64,000 nt of DNA from Plutella xylostella (GCF_932276165.1 NC_063983.1:9183501-9247500); one strand, 5' to 3'; positions 1 through 10,744 are shown, counted from the stretch's first letter. Numbers and translations: made by a program. The notes: a model not told the origin generated them from the letters alone.

Positions 1-351
1 GCCCATCGATAGGTACCAAACCCTTCAAAATTCAATCATTTTGCTTTTAATACCCTGATTAGACCTACCGAGTGGAGTGGCGTGATAATATCCCCCTCTT
101 ATCTTCGGCCAATTGAACAAGTACTCGGCCGAGTACTGTACTCACCACACTAGTTCGGTAGGTGTACTCAGGGTAAGGATCAAATAGGGCATATATCTCG
201 ACGAATATTGGCATTTTTTCCGATAGTTTCGATTTCGAAGATCATAAATTGTCACTGCTCTAATTCACAACTCTGCAACAGAAAGAGACACAATTTGTGG
301 GCCATTTATCATTTATCTATGAGTAAGTATCAAATCGCTAACACTATTGTA
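1..351. other. Stretch without recognised feature
   Basis: AT-rich DNA. A 62-codon frame at 208-396 runs into the terminal repeat of the next element and has no recognisable domain. I see no gene here. Confidence 0.5.
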
Positions 352-564
352 CAGTGCCACAAACTTATCTGTTCCGGTGAGAGCGAACTAAATTGATCCA
401 TATCACATTATTTACTAATGAATTATATATTGATATAGATTAGATGGGTTTATTGAAACCACAAGAGCGAATTACCACTACTGGCAAACTTAAAATCTTA
501 TAGAATGAAGAAATATTGCACATTTACGTGAGCTGTCACCGGAACAGATAAGTTTGCGGCACTA
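352..564. mobile_element. TA-flanked MITE, CAGTGCCACAAACTTATCTG family, copy 1
   Basis: The left end reads CAGTGCCACAAACTTATCTG and the right end is its imperfect reverse complement. TA lies at 350-351 and 565-566, as expected for Tc1/mariner-type insertion. The element is about 213 bp and has no coding capacity. Related copies are at 34330-34541 (opposite orientation) and 60495-60725, and a longer relative is at 1228-2370. Family membership is read from the ends; the mobilising transposase is not known. Confidence 0.8.
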
Positions 565-873
565 TAGAACATGCATGATAGATAGAATATTCTGTATTTG
601 TACATAAACAAAAACAGGAATGACATAATTACATAGTTAAGTAGTCTTAATACTTAATATATTAGTTATTATAATGAAAAAACATTAATAAAAAAATATT
701 AAAGTGAGTAATTAAAATGTTTTTTTTTCCTAGAACGAAATGAACTTCAATTATGTGCTACCAAAAAAAAAATTGGAAAAGAATTTCAGCAAAGTTTTGT
801 AATTAATTTAAATTAATAACGCGTAGTGATTTTATCTTTAAAACGTGCTGAAATTGATTTTAACATAAACATT
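565..873. other. AT-rich spacer
   Basis: Short A and T runs with no open frame of note and no recognised repeat. Confidence 0.5.
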
Positions 874-1137
874 GACGGTCGAATGGCGTAGTGGTTAGTG
901 GCCCTGACTGCTGTGCCGAAGGTCCCGGGTTTGATTCCCGGCTGGGACAGATATTTGTTTAAAAAAAGACAAATATTTGTACTCAGGTCTTGGGTGTTGA
1001 TATTTATATTTAATATGTATCTATATATGTATTTGTGTAGATATATCAGCTGTCCGATACCCATAACACAGGCTCTGCCTAGCTTGGGGTCGGATGGCCG
1101 TGTGTGAGATGTCCCCACATATTATTATTATTATATT
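874..1137 (+). mobile_element. tRNA-derived SINE, tail type II
   Basis: The head has a tRNA-like A box (GTAGTGGTTAGTGG) and a B-box-like segment near 928 (GGTTTGATTCC), which are internal Pol III promoter elements. It continues into a unique body and ends in an (ATT)n tail. The type II tail contains GGCTCTGCCTAGCTTGGGGT. The copy at 9901-10146 is in the opposite orientation and a tail fragment lies at 53699-53767. Short frames across it are not proteins. Confidence 0.8.
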
Positions 1138-1227
1138 ATATTGTACAGTCAGCTCCATAAGTAGTAGAACACTTTTGTACTTTGTCAAACTCACAAACTG
1201 CCTATTCAAATGACGGTTTGTTATGTA

Positions 1228-2370
1228 TAGTGCCACAATCTTATCTGTTCCGGTGGTCAAAATGTGCAACTAACGAGACGTCATTGTCAAACGTCATTTC
1301 ATACTCTGTGCGTTATTTGAGTTGTCAATTTCTGCGAAGAGGCTGACGCTACGTTATTTAATTTGTTTTGTGATTTTCTGGGTGAAATAATGCCAAAAGC
1401 GCTGTAATGTGATGCAAGAAAAGTAGTACTATATATATTGGCTTTTATGCAGGAAGAATAACATATTCAGGCGCCTTTAATTCCGTTTGAAAAATTGGAA
1501 GAACGAGTTGCAGCAGCTACAGGTTAGTGTTGCCAAATATGACGAATAATTTTACCCATATACTCCATGTAATTTTATTAAATATTTTCCCGAGAGCGGA
1601 GAGGCCCGTGCCCCAGCAGTGGGGACGGGACGGGTCGTGAATAGTCGTGATACTCGTGATGAAAAGTATATAATCTTTATTTTTCTTTGATTACAGGTGT
1701 GAGGACATGACATGATACTTTAAATCTTATGCAGTATACCAAGAAGAATTTCTCGCACCTGCAGCGATTTTAGACGAAATAATGATGATTTATGACATGT
1801 CATTGTTTTCCCAACCTATCAAGAATTGGCTGAAAGAAATTGCTTTTTGGCAATTAGCCTTTGGAAGGAGACCCGTGCCCCAGACGTGATGGGTCGTGAT
1901 GATGATGATGATGAATTAACCTTTGCACACTGTCTGAATTTCTTTTAATTGTATGCTCTTGTTTCTATTTACTTTAAAAATGTTAAATAAAGTGTTCAAA
2001 AATAATAATTAATAGTTTTTTTTAAGTCGTATCTCGTTATTCCCACGAACCACATATATTACCTATAGGTACCATTGTAATCTAGATTTAATCTCCTATA
2101 TCAGAACATAATCAGAACTAATTTTATTTCTGTTCGCCGTGGACAAATTTTCCATACAACAAATGTCGTTTGATATATTATGTCCTCTTTCATTTACTAT
2201 CAACCTTATATTTTGATTTATCTATACTTATGAATGTACCTAATTATAACAATAGGTAATAGCAGAAATGCATTGTCGTTTAAACCAGAAATAGGCAAAA
2301 TTTAATCGATGGCATCACTGGATTCGATGACAGCGAAGTCGCCACCGGAACAGATAAGATTGTGACACTA
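1228..2370. mobile_element. Nested TA-flanked element with transposase relic
   Basis: Its ends read TAGTGCCACAATCTTATCTG and the inverse, flanked by TA (1226-1227 and 2371-2372), so it is a longer relative of the MITE at 352-564. Inside, from 1390 to about 1522, a broken frame starts MPKAL, contains a stop, and continues through FEKLEERVAAATG to a possible splice donor. This resembles the N-terminal helix-turn-helix of transposon-like proteins common in insect genomes. Two LINE/SINE tail fragments (about 1597-1640 and 1862-1910, CCCGTGCCCCAG) are also embedded. Confidence 0.65.
1390..1522 (+). pseudogene. Transposase N-terminal relic in the nested element
   Basis: The frame opens with MPKAL, then a stop, then CDARKVV and, after another stop, FEKLEERVAAATG before a GT. 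The spacing and wording resemble a conserved N-terminal module in TA-inserting transposon proteins of Lepidoptera. Two in-frame stops show it is not functional. The assignment comes from recalled family resemblance only. Confidence 0.4.
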
Positions 2371-2423
2371 TAGTCAGTTTGACAAGGTACAAAAGTGTAT
2401 AGCTACTTAAGCAGCTGACCGTA

Positions 2424-3744
2424 CAGTCCATCTCTAGTCATGAAAATAATAAAGAGTGCGATTTTGCAAAGTCTTTTAGTGATTATTAGTTATACTCATT
2501 AATTTAAATATTAGTTTTAAAAATGAATTACCGTTAAATAAAGGTAAAGGAAAAGTTAAACGTTCATTTAACACTGACTCGAATATTAGTAGAAGTCCAT
2601 TCCGTTTTCATGACTTTGTAGATGAACTGTAACAGTGGTTCAATTGTGCAGCGAGCATAAGATTCGAAACCTCCGTTTACGTTGCGTATCGTCAACTGTC
2701 ACTGTCAAAATGTAAGGCGAAGGACATTGGGCACAAATATATGGAAGCTGGGACCATCACCGATAGAAATGAGTGATACGTCGTTAAAAAGGTATTTTTT
2801 TGCAGAATATGAATAACGGAAGCGCTAGTCCTGATTTACTGTCCAATTAGAATAATCGTACCTTGAAAGTTTTTATATTTTATTTCTGTAATTTTAATGT
2901 TTTTGTTATTTTTTCACATTTATTTTTAATTTTTATAACAAAATGATCATCATTCATTATAATATTATATTTGTTTATAATCTCAGTAAATAAAACCAGT
3001 TGAAAGTAATTTCTCCCATTTTAAAATACGTGTATTACGCCCTACTTGTCATCAGGAGAGAGAGTGCAATGCCATAGAAAAATACTTCCTTCCGACGAAT
3101 ATATTTCAAAATGGACAACTTATACGGATTCGTCATCATAATATTTTTTTGTTCACTTGAAAAGAGCTATCCAACGATGTATGACTCATCTTTATTGGAA
3201 ATAGGTCCCAAAACGCCCAGTGTCCTTTGTTAGTTCCAAAAGTGACATTTGTTTTTTCCATGTTAAGTGGAATTTCACCAAACGCTAAACGTATTTAGTA
3301 GCCTGTCATACGTCTATCAGTAAGTACAAAATGTATTTCAATATCGATTTAAATGCTATTTTATATTCGTTTAGCGTTTGGTAAAAGTAACCCTTAGTTT
3401 AGTTTCGAAAATAGTATCGAATCCTGTGATCGCACCTCAGATCGAATACATTAGCGAAACTTTCGTCCGAAGCGTGTGGCTTTTCGTCCCACTGTGCGCC
3501 TAATGGGCGACACATCCGCGCTTCCAGAAACAATATGAAAAGCCTGACAGACGGAAATTGTTCAGTAACTAGGCCGTACCATTTCCTAAATGAAAGGGAA
3601 GAACATAATTTTATAAATCTTTATTTGTTGTCGAAATTGGTATAACTAAAAGTCGTAAAAGTTCATGTAGTTCGATCAAAAATCTCAATTTATTTCTTGG
3701 TAGGTATTAGGTAGTGTACTTATATAAATTTCATTCATATTCAT
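2424..3744. other. Stretch without recognised gene
   Basis: AT-rich sequence with scattered stops in all frames. I recognise no domain, tRNA or terminal repeat. Confidence 0.5.
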
Positions 3745-3935
3745 ATGCACTCACGACTGTAATCCCCGAATGGGTAGTCAGAGGTGGCTCACAAGCGAGC
3801 CACCCACTTTTCGCAGCACATTTGTACTCACGTGATAGGTTGCGAACCATATCGCCGTTTTGGGATAAGTACAATGCACTTAGGATACACATCTATAAAT
3901 CTAGATGTGCAGGTTTCCTCACGATGTTTTCCATC
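3745..3935 (+). repeat. Dispersed repeat, copy 1 (TCACGACTGTAATCCCCGAA)
   Basis: Shares TCACGACTGTAATCCCCGAA and the later segment CGTGATAGGTTGCGA with 10745-10870. It includes CAGGTTTCCTCACGATGTTT, a phrase I know as common in lepidopteran interspersed repeats. The transposon class is not clear. Confidence 0.6.
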
Positions 3936-4337
3936 ACTATCATCAATCATTAAATTAAGTGTTACAAACATGACTTATCTATCACTCTAATAACACTTAC
4001 TACAGCACTTATAGCCAGTCTTTGTCCGGCCAGATCTGATGGCAACGCCCTCTACAAACGAACTTAATGAAAGCAACTGCGGTGAACACGAAACATTAGC
4101 ACAAGTTGCGCATCAAACTTGTACTGTGTCTCTGGGGTCACTCTATCAACCGACGAAGGAACGAACGAGAATTGTCACGCAATATAGTCGTGGATAGACT
4201 TGCAGTTTTGTTTCTCCAAAGCTTCGGGTCGCAGCCTTAACCACGGCTCTATCTTTTATTCTATAATAGCTATTCCCGTGCGCTTCACTTCGCCTTAAAA
4301 AGTATTCCCGTGGTAATTCCGGGATAAAAAGTAGCCC

Positions 4338-4350
4338 ATGTTCTTTCCCA
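4338..4350. repeat. Target-site duplication, left, of RTE-like element
   Basis: ATGTTCTTTCCCA here is repeated at 7560-7572, just after the GA repeat that closes the retrotransposon. Its position inside the interrupted Helitron-like repeat shows which bases were duplicated. Confidence 0.85.
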
Positions 4351-4438
4351 TGGGGGGCTTGTCGCTCACGTCCGTAGGTACAAACCCTAGTTACCCTACA
4401 CGTGCCCCCTGGGTGGTGCTAACGAGTGACAACGCCGA

Positions 4439-4627
4439 ATGTCGGGCGGCGGTAAATCGACCCGACCTCCTCTCCTAGCAGAGGCGGCGATCTCCCGCCG
4501 TAAAAAAGGAGAATCACCAACACGCCTGCCAAGCGCGGTGATTATGGCAAATACACCTCCTAATGATGGAAAAAACAAAGCCCCGGCCCCCAGTCCCCGG
4601 CAGCCCCGCTATCCCGGACTCCGGTAG
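4439..4627 (+). CDS. Possible short ORF1 of the RTE-like element
   Basis: This 62-codon frame (MSGGGKSTRPPLLAEAA...) lies in the leader and overlaps the start of the long frame by 65 bases in another phase. RTE elements have been described with a very short first frame overlapping the second, so the arrangement fits. It is basic and proline-rich with no recognised domain. It could equally be open by chance in GC-rich sequence. Confidence 0.3.
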   Translation: MSGGGKSTRPPLLAEAAISRRKKGESPTRLPSAVIMANTPPNDGKNKAPAPSPRQPRYPGLR

Positions 4628-7538
4628 CGGTCACGGTAACGGCGGGGCAGGGGGTGCGAAGAATCTCCGGCAGAGAGTCGGCTACCAGCCCAACCGACCC
4701 TTGCACCTGGCAACATATAACGCACGGACACTGAGGGAAGACGTGAAGATAGAGGAGCTGGAAGAGGAAATCAGCAAGTTAAAATGGGACATTATAGGGT
4801 TATCCGAAGTCCGACGAGAGGGAGAGGATACGGAAATTCTCCAGTCCGGAAACTTGCTGTACCACCGGGAGGGCGACCAACTGTCCCAAGGGGGTGTCGG
4901 GTTCATCGTCAACAAGTCCCTCGTCAACAACATCGTTGAAATCGGAAGTGTGTCGACACGGGTTGCGTACCTCATCCTGAGAATATCTAAACGATACTCA
5001 ATGAAGGTCATACAGGTTTACGCACCCACATCTAAGCACACCGATGATGAGGTCGAACTTGCGTATGAAGACGTATCGTCTGCCCTACGTAAGTTCACTA
5101 CTCATTTCACGGTGGTGATGGGAGACTTTAACGCGAAACTCGGAAAACAAGAAGGCGGCGAGACGAAAGTGGGGTCACATGGATTTGGAGTCAGGAACCA
5201 TCGTGGGCAAATGCTGGCTGACTTCTTGGAGAAGGAGGGCCTCTATATGATGAACTCCTTCTACAAGAAGAAGCCACAAAGGAAGTGGACGTGGATTAGC
5301 CCCGATGGGAAGACTAAAAACGAGATCGACTTCATATTGACGGATAAGAAGCACATATTCAATGATGTCTCAGTGATCAGTAGGGTTAAGACCGGCAGCG
5401 ATCACCGACTCGTAAGAGGCACTTTGAATATAAACTGCAAAATAGAACGCTCCCGTCTAATGAAGTCCACGCTCCGTCCTACTCCTGCTCAAATCCAGGA
5501 TCCCGAAAGCTTTCAGTCTGAGCTTTGCGACCGCCTGATATGTTTAGAGAATTGCGTTACAGTTGACGATTTAAATAATAGGTTTGTGGAAACTGTCCGA
5601 GAGGTAGGATCGAAATATTTTTCGTCCCGAACCAACCGAGGACCTCAAAAACTCTCAGATGGGACTCTGAGTCTCATAAGAGAACGGAGAGAAATGAGGT
5701 TGCAGTCTTCAGTTGATATGGTCGAATACAGACGTCTAAACAGACAGATCGCCAAAGCAAGACGTTGCGATATGAGACGCTACAATTGCAAGCGCATTCA
5801 AGACGCAATAGAGCAAAACAAGGGCTCCAAAGTCTTTGCTAGAGATCGATCTGTTCGGCAGACTCTGTTGACCCAACTGAAGACCGACACTGGCAACACC
5901 GTTTCATCAGTGCCCGAAATTCTGGGAGAAATTGAGAGATTCTACGGACAGTTATACACCACAACACAAAACCCTATTACCAGCGGTGCTCACGACAGCC
6001 GAGCGCCACTCACCCGACACTATACCGAAGATATTCCGGACGTCAGTCTAGACGAGATTAGTATAGCTCTCAAACAGCTAAAAAACAACAAAGCTCCGGG
6101 AGATGATGGAATAACGACAGAACTTCTGAAAGCCGGCGGTAGACCGATTTTAATAGCACTTCGGAGGCTGTTTAATTCCGTCATACTCGAAGGCACAAGC
6201 CCGGAGGCATGGAGCAGAAGTGTAGTGACTTTGTTCTTCAAGAAAGGCAACAAAGCCCTATTGAAGAATTATAGACCCATTGCACTTCTGAGCCATGTGT
6301 ACAAGCTGTTTTCGAGAGTTATTACGAATCGTCTCGAGCAAAGACTCGACGACTTCCAGCCACCCGAACAAGCCGGGTTCCGAAAAGGCTATAGTACCAT
6401 AGATCACATACACACGCTTCGGCAGGTTATACAGAAGACCGAGGAGTATAATCTACCTTTATGTCTAGCGTTTGTGGACTATGAGAAAGCCTTTGATTCT
6501 ATTGAGCTCTGGGCGATGCTTCAATCCCTTCAGCGGTGCCATATAGACTATCGCTATATCGAGGTGTTGAGATGTATGTACAATGCTGCCACAATGTCAG
6601 TTCGATTACACGAACATAGCACAAAACCGATCCAGTTGCAAAGGGGCGTGAGACAGGGAGATGTTATTTCTCCGAAACTGTTCACCTGTGCACTGGAAGA
6701 TGTTTTTAAGCTTGTAGAGTGGAAAAGACTGGGCATTAACGTCAATGGCGAATATATCTCTCATCTACGATTTGCTGATGACATAGTTATTATGGCGGAA
6801 ACGCTGGAGGAGTTAGGCGAAATGCTCACAGACCTCAATGATGCCTCTAAACAAGTTGGGCTGAAAATGAACATGGACAAGACAAAGGTCATGTCGAACG
6901 AACATGTTTCATCATCGCCCGTAACTGTAGGAGGTGTCACCATCGAAGTTGTTGATCAGTATCCCTACCTAGGACAAGTGATCCGATTAGGAAAATCCAA
7001 CTTCGATAAAGAGGTAGCTCGTAGAATCCAACTCGGATGGGCAGCGTTCGGGAAATTACGACACATCTTCACTGAAAACATACCTCAGTGTCTGAAAACA
7101 AAAGTTTTCAATCAGTGCGTGTTGCCAGTGATGACTTACGGAGCCGAGACGTGGTGCTTCACCAAAGGGCTTATCCACAAGCTCAGAGTTGCTCAGCGTG
7201 CTATGGAAAGGGCTATGTTAGGCGTGTCCCTGCGAGATAGGATTCGTAATGAAGAAATCCGCAGGAGAACTAAAGTTACCGACATAGCCAAAAGGATTAG
7301 CACGCTGAAGTGGCAATGGGCTGGCCACGTAGCCCGCAGAGCCGACGACCGCTGGAGTAGAAAGGTTCTGGAGTGGAGACCCCGTGTCGGCAAACGGCGT
7401 GTCGGTCGCCCCGCAACCCGTTGGTCTGATGATCTGCGGAAGGTAGCGGGAAGCCGCTGGATGCAGATGGCGGGTGACCGTTTGGGGTGGCGATCGTTAG
7501 GAGAGGCCTATGTCCAACAGTGGACTACGGAAGGCTGA
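4563..7538 (+). CDS. RTE-like endonuclease/reverse transcriptase polyprotein
   Basis: This 991-residue frame encodes the replication protein of a non-LTR retrotransposon, which nicks target DNA and copies the element RNA in place. An exonuclease-endonuclease-phosphatase domain fills roughly residues 45-290, with TYNARTL, LSEVRR, MGDFNAK (near 185), NEIDFIL and GSDHRLV (near 279), so the catalytic Asn, Glu, Asp and His are all present. The reverse transcriptase follows at about 490-770: NYRPIALL (near 568), FVDYEKAFDS (near 636), GVRQGDVISPKLF and the FADD catalytic box (near 736). The C-terminal tail has GRPATRWSDD and ends LGEAYVQQWTTEG, as in RTE/BovB-type proteins. No stop or frameshift breaks it, so it may still work. 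The start is the first Met of a Met-Met pair; one slightly upstream is possible. Confidence 0.93.
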   Translation: MMEKTKPRPPVPGSPAIPDSGSGHGNGGAGGAKNLRQRVGYQPNRPLHLATYNARTLREDVKIEELEEEISKLKWDIIGLSEVRREGEDTEILQSGNLLYHREGDQLSQGGVGFIVNKSLVNNIVEIGSVSTRVAYLILRISKRYSMKVIQVYAPTSKHTDDEVELAYEDVSSALRKFTTHFTVVMGDFNAKLGKQEGGETKVGSHGFGVRNHRGQMLADFLEKEGLYMMNSFYKKKPQRKWTWISPDGKTKNEIDFILTDKKHIFNDVSVISRVKTGSDHRLVRGTLNINCKIERSRLMKSTLRPTPAQIQDPESFQSELCDRLICLENCVTVDDLNNRFVETVREVGSKYFSSRTNRGPQKLSDGTLSLIRERREMRLQSSVDMVEYRRLNRQIAKARRCDMRRYNCKRIQDAIEQNKGSKVFARDRSVRQTLLTQLKTDTGNTVSSVPEILGEIERFYGQLYTTTQNPITSGAHDSRAPLTRHYTEDIPDVSLDEISIALKQLKNNKAPGDDGITTELLKAGGRPILIALRRLFNSVILEGTSPEAWSRSVVTLFFKKGNKALLKNYRPIALLSHVYKLFSRVITNRLEQRLDDFQPPEQAGFRKGYSTIDHIHTLRQVIQKTEEYNLPLCLAFVDYEKAFDSIELWAMLQSLQRCHIDYRYIEVLRCMYNAATMSVRLHEHSTKPIQLQRGVRQGDVISPKLFTCALEDVFKLVEWKRLGINVNGEYISHLRFADDIVIMAETLEELGEMLTDLNDASKQVGLKMNMDKTKVMSNEHVSSSPVTVGGVTIEVVDQYPYLGQVIRLGKSNFDKEVARRIQLGWAAFGKLRHIFTENIPQCLKTKVFNQCVLPVMTYGAETWCFTKGLIHKLRVAQRAMERAMLGVSLRDRIRNEEIRRRTKVTDIAKRISTLKWQWAGHVARRADDRWSRKVLEWRPRVGKRRVGRPATRWSDDLRKVAGSRWMQMAGDRLGWRSLGEAYVQQWTTEG

Positions 7539-7560
7539 GAGAGAGAGAGAGAGAGAGAGA
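7536..7560 (+). repeat. (GA)n microsatellite at RTE 3' end
   Basis: A pure GA run starts within the stop-codon context of the long frame and ends at the target duplication. It marks the 3' terminus of the element. Confidence 0.85.
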
Positions 7561-7686
7561 TGTTCTTTCCCAGGGTCTAGACCGTATGTATACCAAATCT
7601 CATTCAAATCCGTTCAGTAGTTTTGGCGTGAAAGAGTAACAGACAGACAGACACAGTTACTTTCGCATTAATAATATTAGTTAGGA

Positions 7687-8483
7687 TTAGGATTATTGCA
7701 CGACGGCTCTCGTTCATTAGTTTTTCGTCAGTATAGAGTGGCCCCTGGCTCGGACCGTATCGTCGACACACATTCACACAGCTCGGCTGAGACAACATGA
7801 CAAGTTTACTCTATGTTGTGGACAGGCTGCATGTAGCTATGGCTCTTCGCTAACGCCTGTTATACAGGGTGGAATGTATAGGAAATACTAACATTGAGTG
7901 GCACAAGGGAACTTTAAGCTAATGTCGGTATTGAAGGTAGTACTAGCTTGCTTTGACAGTAGGTTTATGGACAGAAAGAAACAGACATAGATTTTGTTCC
8001 GATCTTCTGCAACTCGGCATAAAATTGTATAATTATTCTGGACAAACATGAGCTGATGCCCTATCCCGAATACTTTTGACACCTTGTCAATACGTTATTC
8101 GATGAGGCTGGATCACCTGTGTTCACCTGGATTTCGCTCAATTCAAAATCGATCACATACAAATTCCTGTGAACCGCCTATGGAACCACACGATGGTATC
8201 AAAATTCTGTCACATTTATAACCGAATTTGAAAAAAGAAGGAGGTTCTCAATTCGTCTGTATGTAGGTAGGTATATGTTTTTATGTCTCTATCTATGTAA
8301 CAGCCAGATTTCTGACACAAATAATTCGCTAGAATCATAACTTGAGCTTCGTGATAAAGTATCTGTTTCAACGGAAGGAAGCATGGATACGCGTGTTGAC
8401 TAGCAAAAGCCACAAAACAAGTGAACTCGACAAGTTTCCGCCATGTGCTATCTACACGGGTGTATCATGTTATGTAACTGTAA
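7687..8483. other. Non-coding stretch with a MITE-end fragment
   Basis: Positions 7692-7750 carry an inverted piece of the GGGTTACTCTATA-type terminal repeat seen at 8486, including CGACGGCTCTCGTTC. A TACAGGGTGGAATGTATAGG segment starts at about 7863. The rest has no recognised gene. Confidence 0.5.
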
Positions 8484-8867
8484 CAGGGGGTTACTCTATA
8501 CTGACGAAAAACTAACGAGAGCTGTCGTGCAAACGGCACGTTTAATACCACGAGGTAGCGTCGTGGCTCGCGCAGCAGAGCTCCGAAACTTTGTTATTGT
8601 TATTATACAGGATGTTGCAAAAAAATTATAATATTAAGCTGAAACCTACGTTTGCAGTATGTTATAACTGGCCCTGTAGCAAGGTCGCTATTAAGACGTC
8701 ACCAGAGTTCTCCGTCGCGCTCGCTCTTGAGGCTGCGCGATGTGAGTGAGCGCGATGCAAAACACTCGTCATGTCTTATATGCGCCCCGTACTAGCCCTT
8801 CAGTTCTGGTATAGATATAACATTCTGCACACATTTCTTTTTGCAACACCCTGTAGAGTGACCCCCC
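8484..8867. mobile_element. GGGTYACTCTATA-type MITE with nested insert
   Basis: The left end GGGGGTTACTCTATACTGACG is matched in inverse by GAGTGACCCCCC at the right. The left body (ACGAGAGCTGTCGTGCAA) is shared with 19425-19560. The right end is interrupted by the TA-flanked element at 8608-8853. There is no coding capacity. Confidence 0.65.
8608..8853. mobile_element. TA-flanked MITE, CAGGGTGTTGCAAAAA ends
   Basis: The ends are CAGGATGTTGCAAAAA and the inverse TTTTTGCAACACCCTG, with TA at 8606-8607 and 8854-8855. Similar ends appear near 31520-31645, and CAGGGTGTTG-like ends recur at 11411, 14124 and 47076. The length of about 246 bp fits a Tc1/mariner-type MITE. Confidence 0.75.
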
Positions 8868-8869
8868 TT

Positions 8870-9900
8870 TAGCTGTAACTGTAACCCTTTGGCAGTGCAG
8901 CGTTCTGGTTCTCTGAGGAAATTAGTTTATCTGTGTTCACTTGTGTCTGTGCGTTCCAGTTGTTTGATTAAGGTATGCTTCTGAGTACCCCTGACACAGA
9001 GTATGGAAGTTGGAAACTAACTGTACTACCACAAAAAACTTTAAACACGGTTTAACAAGTGTTTAAAACGAAATTTGACAGTTTTCGTAGGCGTTTGACA
9101 GCGCTAAACCTATGTTAAATTCTGTCTAAGTTTTAAGGCCCTTAAAATTTAACTTTTGTTTAATAATAATTGCCACCCAAATCTTCATGACTAAAAATAT
9201 ATTTTCAAAAAATGTGTAAGAAATTTATTTATGCATAAATATTTATTTATCTCAAACTCACAAAGTAGGTGATGAAAAAAAAGTGTTGGTTATAATAAAA
9301 TAAGTTTCAGATAGCCATAGCACAGCTAATACCAATACCACATACTGTATAAACAATATTGAAGGTTTTTATCATAAATCCAAAGAATTCCACGTCATTT
9401 TCATGGAAGGAACTACTAGTTTCATAACTTCCCTGCAGGCTGTACTTTCAGCCACAAGTTCATCTTACCCCTGTAGCTTACTACCTATAGCAATAGAGGT
9501 TATATTTGTCTAAACTTAGATACATTTACTTGGGTCTGTCGCTACTGTAGCACATGTTACAAGTTGCAAGTAACATACACTAATGACGCAACTTTGTTGC
9601 AGCACAAGTTTAAAAATTTTGAGTTTCATTTGACAAAACGGTTTTTGATGTAAGTTCTGGGAAGATGGCATAAAGTTTTGAAGTTATGTTCTCCAGTTAC
9701 AATACAAATTATAACAATAGTTTAAATTATGTGAATTGAATTATATGAGGCGTATCTCAACCCCAACTCATTGCACAGTATTAATTTATATTCTGTCTCT
9801 TATTATTTATGATATACCTATGATGTGGAACGCACTCAAATTAATTCATGATGAGTATTTCGGTTTGTGGTTTGCTGTTATTGGTTCCTATAAATAAATA
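8870..9900. other. Non-coding stretch with one MITE copy
   Basis: A short repeat at about 9022-9135 (GCTACCACAAAAAACT... and CGTTTGACAGCGCTAAA) also occurs at 19062-19185. Elsewhere AT-rich sequence without recognised features. Confidence 0.5.
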
Positions 9901-10146
9901 AATATGTGGGGACATCTCACACACGGCCATCCGACCCCAAGCTAGGCAGGACCTGTGTTATGGGTGTCGGACAGCTGATATATCTACACAAATACATAGA
10001 TAGATAGATACTAAATATAAATATCAACACCCAAGACCCGAGTACAAATATCTGTCTTTAAACAAATATCTGCCCCAGCCGGGAATCGAACCCGGGACCA
10101 TCGGCTCAGTAGTCAGGTCACTAGCCACTACGCCATTCGGTCGTCA
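9901..10146 (-). mobile_element. tRNA-derived SINE, tail type II, copy 2
   Basis: Reverse orientation of the SINE at 874-1137. The minus-strand B box is GGTTCGATTCC (about 10086-10096) and the A-box region lies near 10125. The tail at the left end carries the GGACATCTCACACACGGCC phrase. It is nearly full length. Confidence 0.82.
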
Positions 10147-10744
10147 AACTTGTATTCGAAGCCACAATAATAAATAGCTGAAATTTTACGATAGTATATG
10201 TTTCCTTTTGCATCAGCAGTACTAAATATTTCATAACGATCAATTTGAATAACCACCAAAATATGTATGTCACATTCCAATAACTACTTTATTTATGCGT
10301 TATTTGATCTACAACTAAAGGTACACATTTGCCTATCTATCAATAATATGCCTTAACTGTTTCTTATAATATGGTCTACAATGCAATGAGTAATGTTTAA
10401 CATGTAACTTTATATTTTGTTACAGGTACTTATTTGTGGTTTTCTATATGAAAAGGAGGTTCTATTTCAACATACAGGTGGGAATGTGTTCTGTAATGGA
10501 TAGGTACTTGTAGCTTGTAGAACGATGCGTAGGTACTACTTATTCTTAAATAAATAAACATTTATACACGTTTAAGGGTGTCCACACACGGCCGACTTTT
10601 GTAGGACAGATAATCGGGCCGATGTATCTTCTTGCTTTCTTATCAACTTTCTGTAGGGTGTGTGTGTGCGTTAAATTATTGGTATCTAAGAATTCTAAAC
10701 GTTAATTATAATTCTATACGTTATCGGGATTAGTAAACATTTAC
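10147..10744. other. Stretch without recognised gene
   Basis: AT-rich sequence. I find no convincing coding, RNA or terminal-repeat signal. Confidence 0.5.

Larger units (their letters stand above)
1146..2421. mobile_element. TA-flanked inverted-repeat element split by a nested insertion
   Basis: The left arm begins CAGTCAGCTCCATAAGTAGT at 1146. The right arm (about 2374-2421) is its imperfect inverse, and both arms carry an ACACTTTTGTACYTTGTCAA-like core. TA is found at 1144-1145 and 2422-2423. The element at 1228-2370 sits inside it; without that insert it would be only about 130 bp and almost wholly palindromic, a typical MITE. Confidence 0.7.
4351..7560 (+). mobile_element. Full-length RTE-like non-LTR retrotransposon
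   Basis: A 3.2-kb element with a GC-rich leader, one long frame (endonuclease plus reverse transcriptase), an almost absent 3' untranslated region and a terminal (GA)n microsatellite from 7536. A short 3' end closing in a simple repeat is typical of the RTE clade. A 13-bp duplication (4338-4350 and 7560-7572) and an intact frame suggest a recent, complete insertion. Degraded relatives of its 3' end lie at 26893-27180 (minus) and 48428-48608 (plus), with shorter scraps at about 30598-30640 and 31040-31100. Confidence 0.88.
4266..7686 (-). mobile_element. Helitron-like repeat (TC...CTAG type), copy 1, split by RTE
   Basis: The two halves, 4266-4350 and 7561-7686, are the same repeat seen intact at 49556-49766 and 50389-50594 and partly at 25681-25861. 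Read on the minus strand the repeat begins TCCTAACTAATATTA, contains a CTGT microsatellite and ends near CTAT/CTAG, without inverted ends or target duplication, as in non-autonomous Helitrons. The RTE-like element at 4351-7560 interrupts it. Confidence 0.7.

Noticed and set aside
813..1118. Minus-strand frame with PGIKPGTFGTAV-like residues
   Set aside because: It is a translation of the SINE head; the same phrase appears in every SINE copy in the window.
8470..8885. TGTAACTGTAAC on both sides of the nested MITE as a long target duplication
   Set aside because: The right copy lies several bases away from the element end, so it does not abut as a duplication should.
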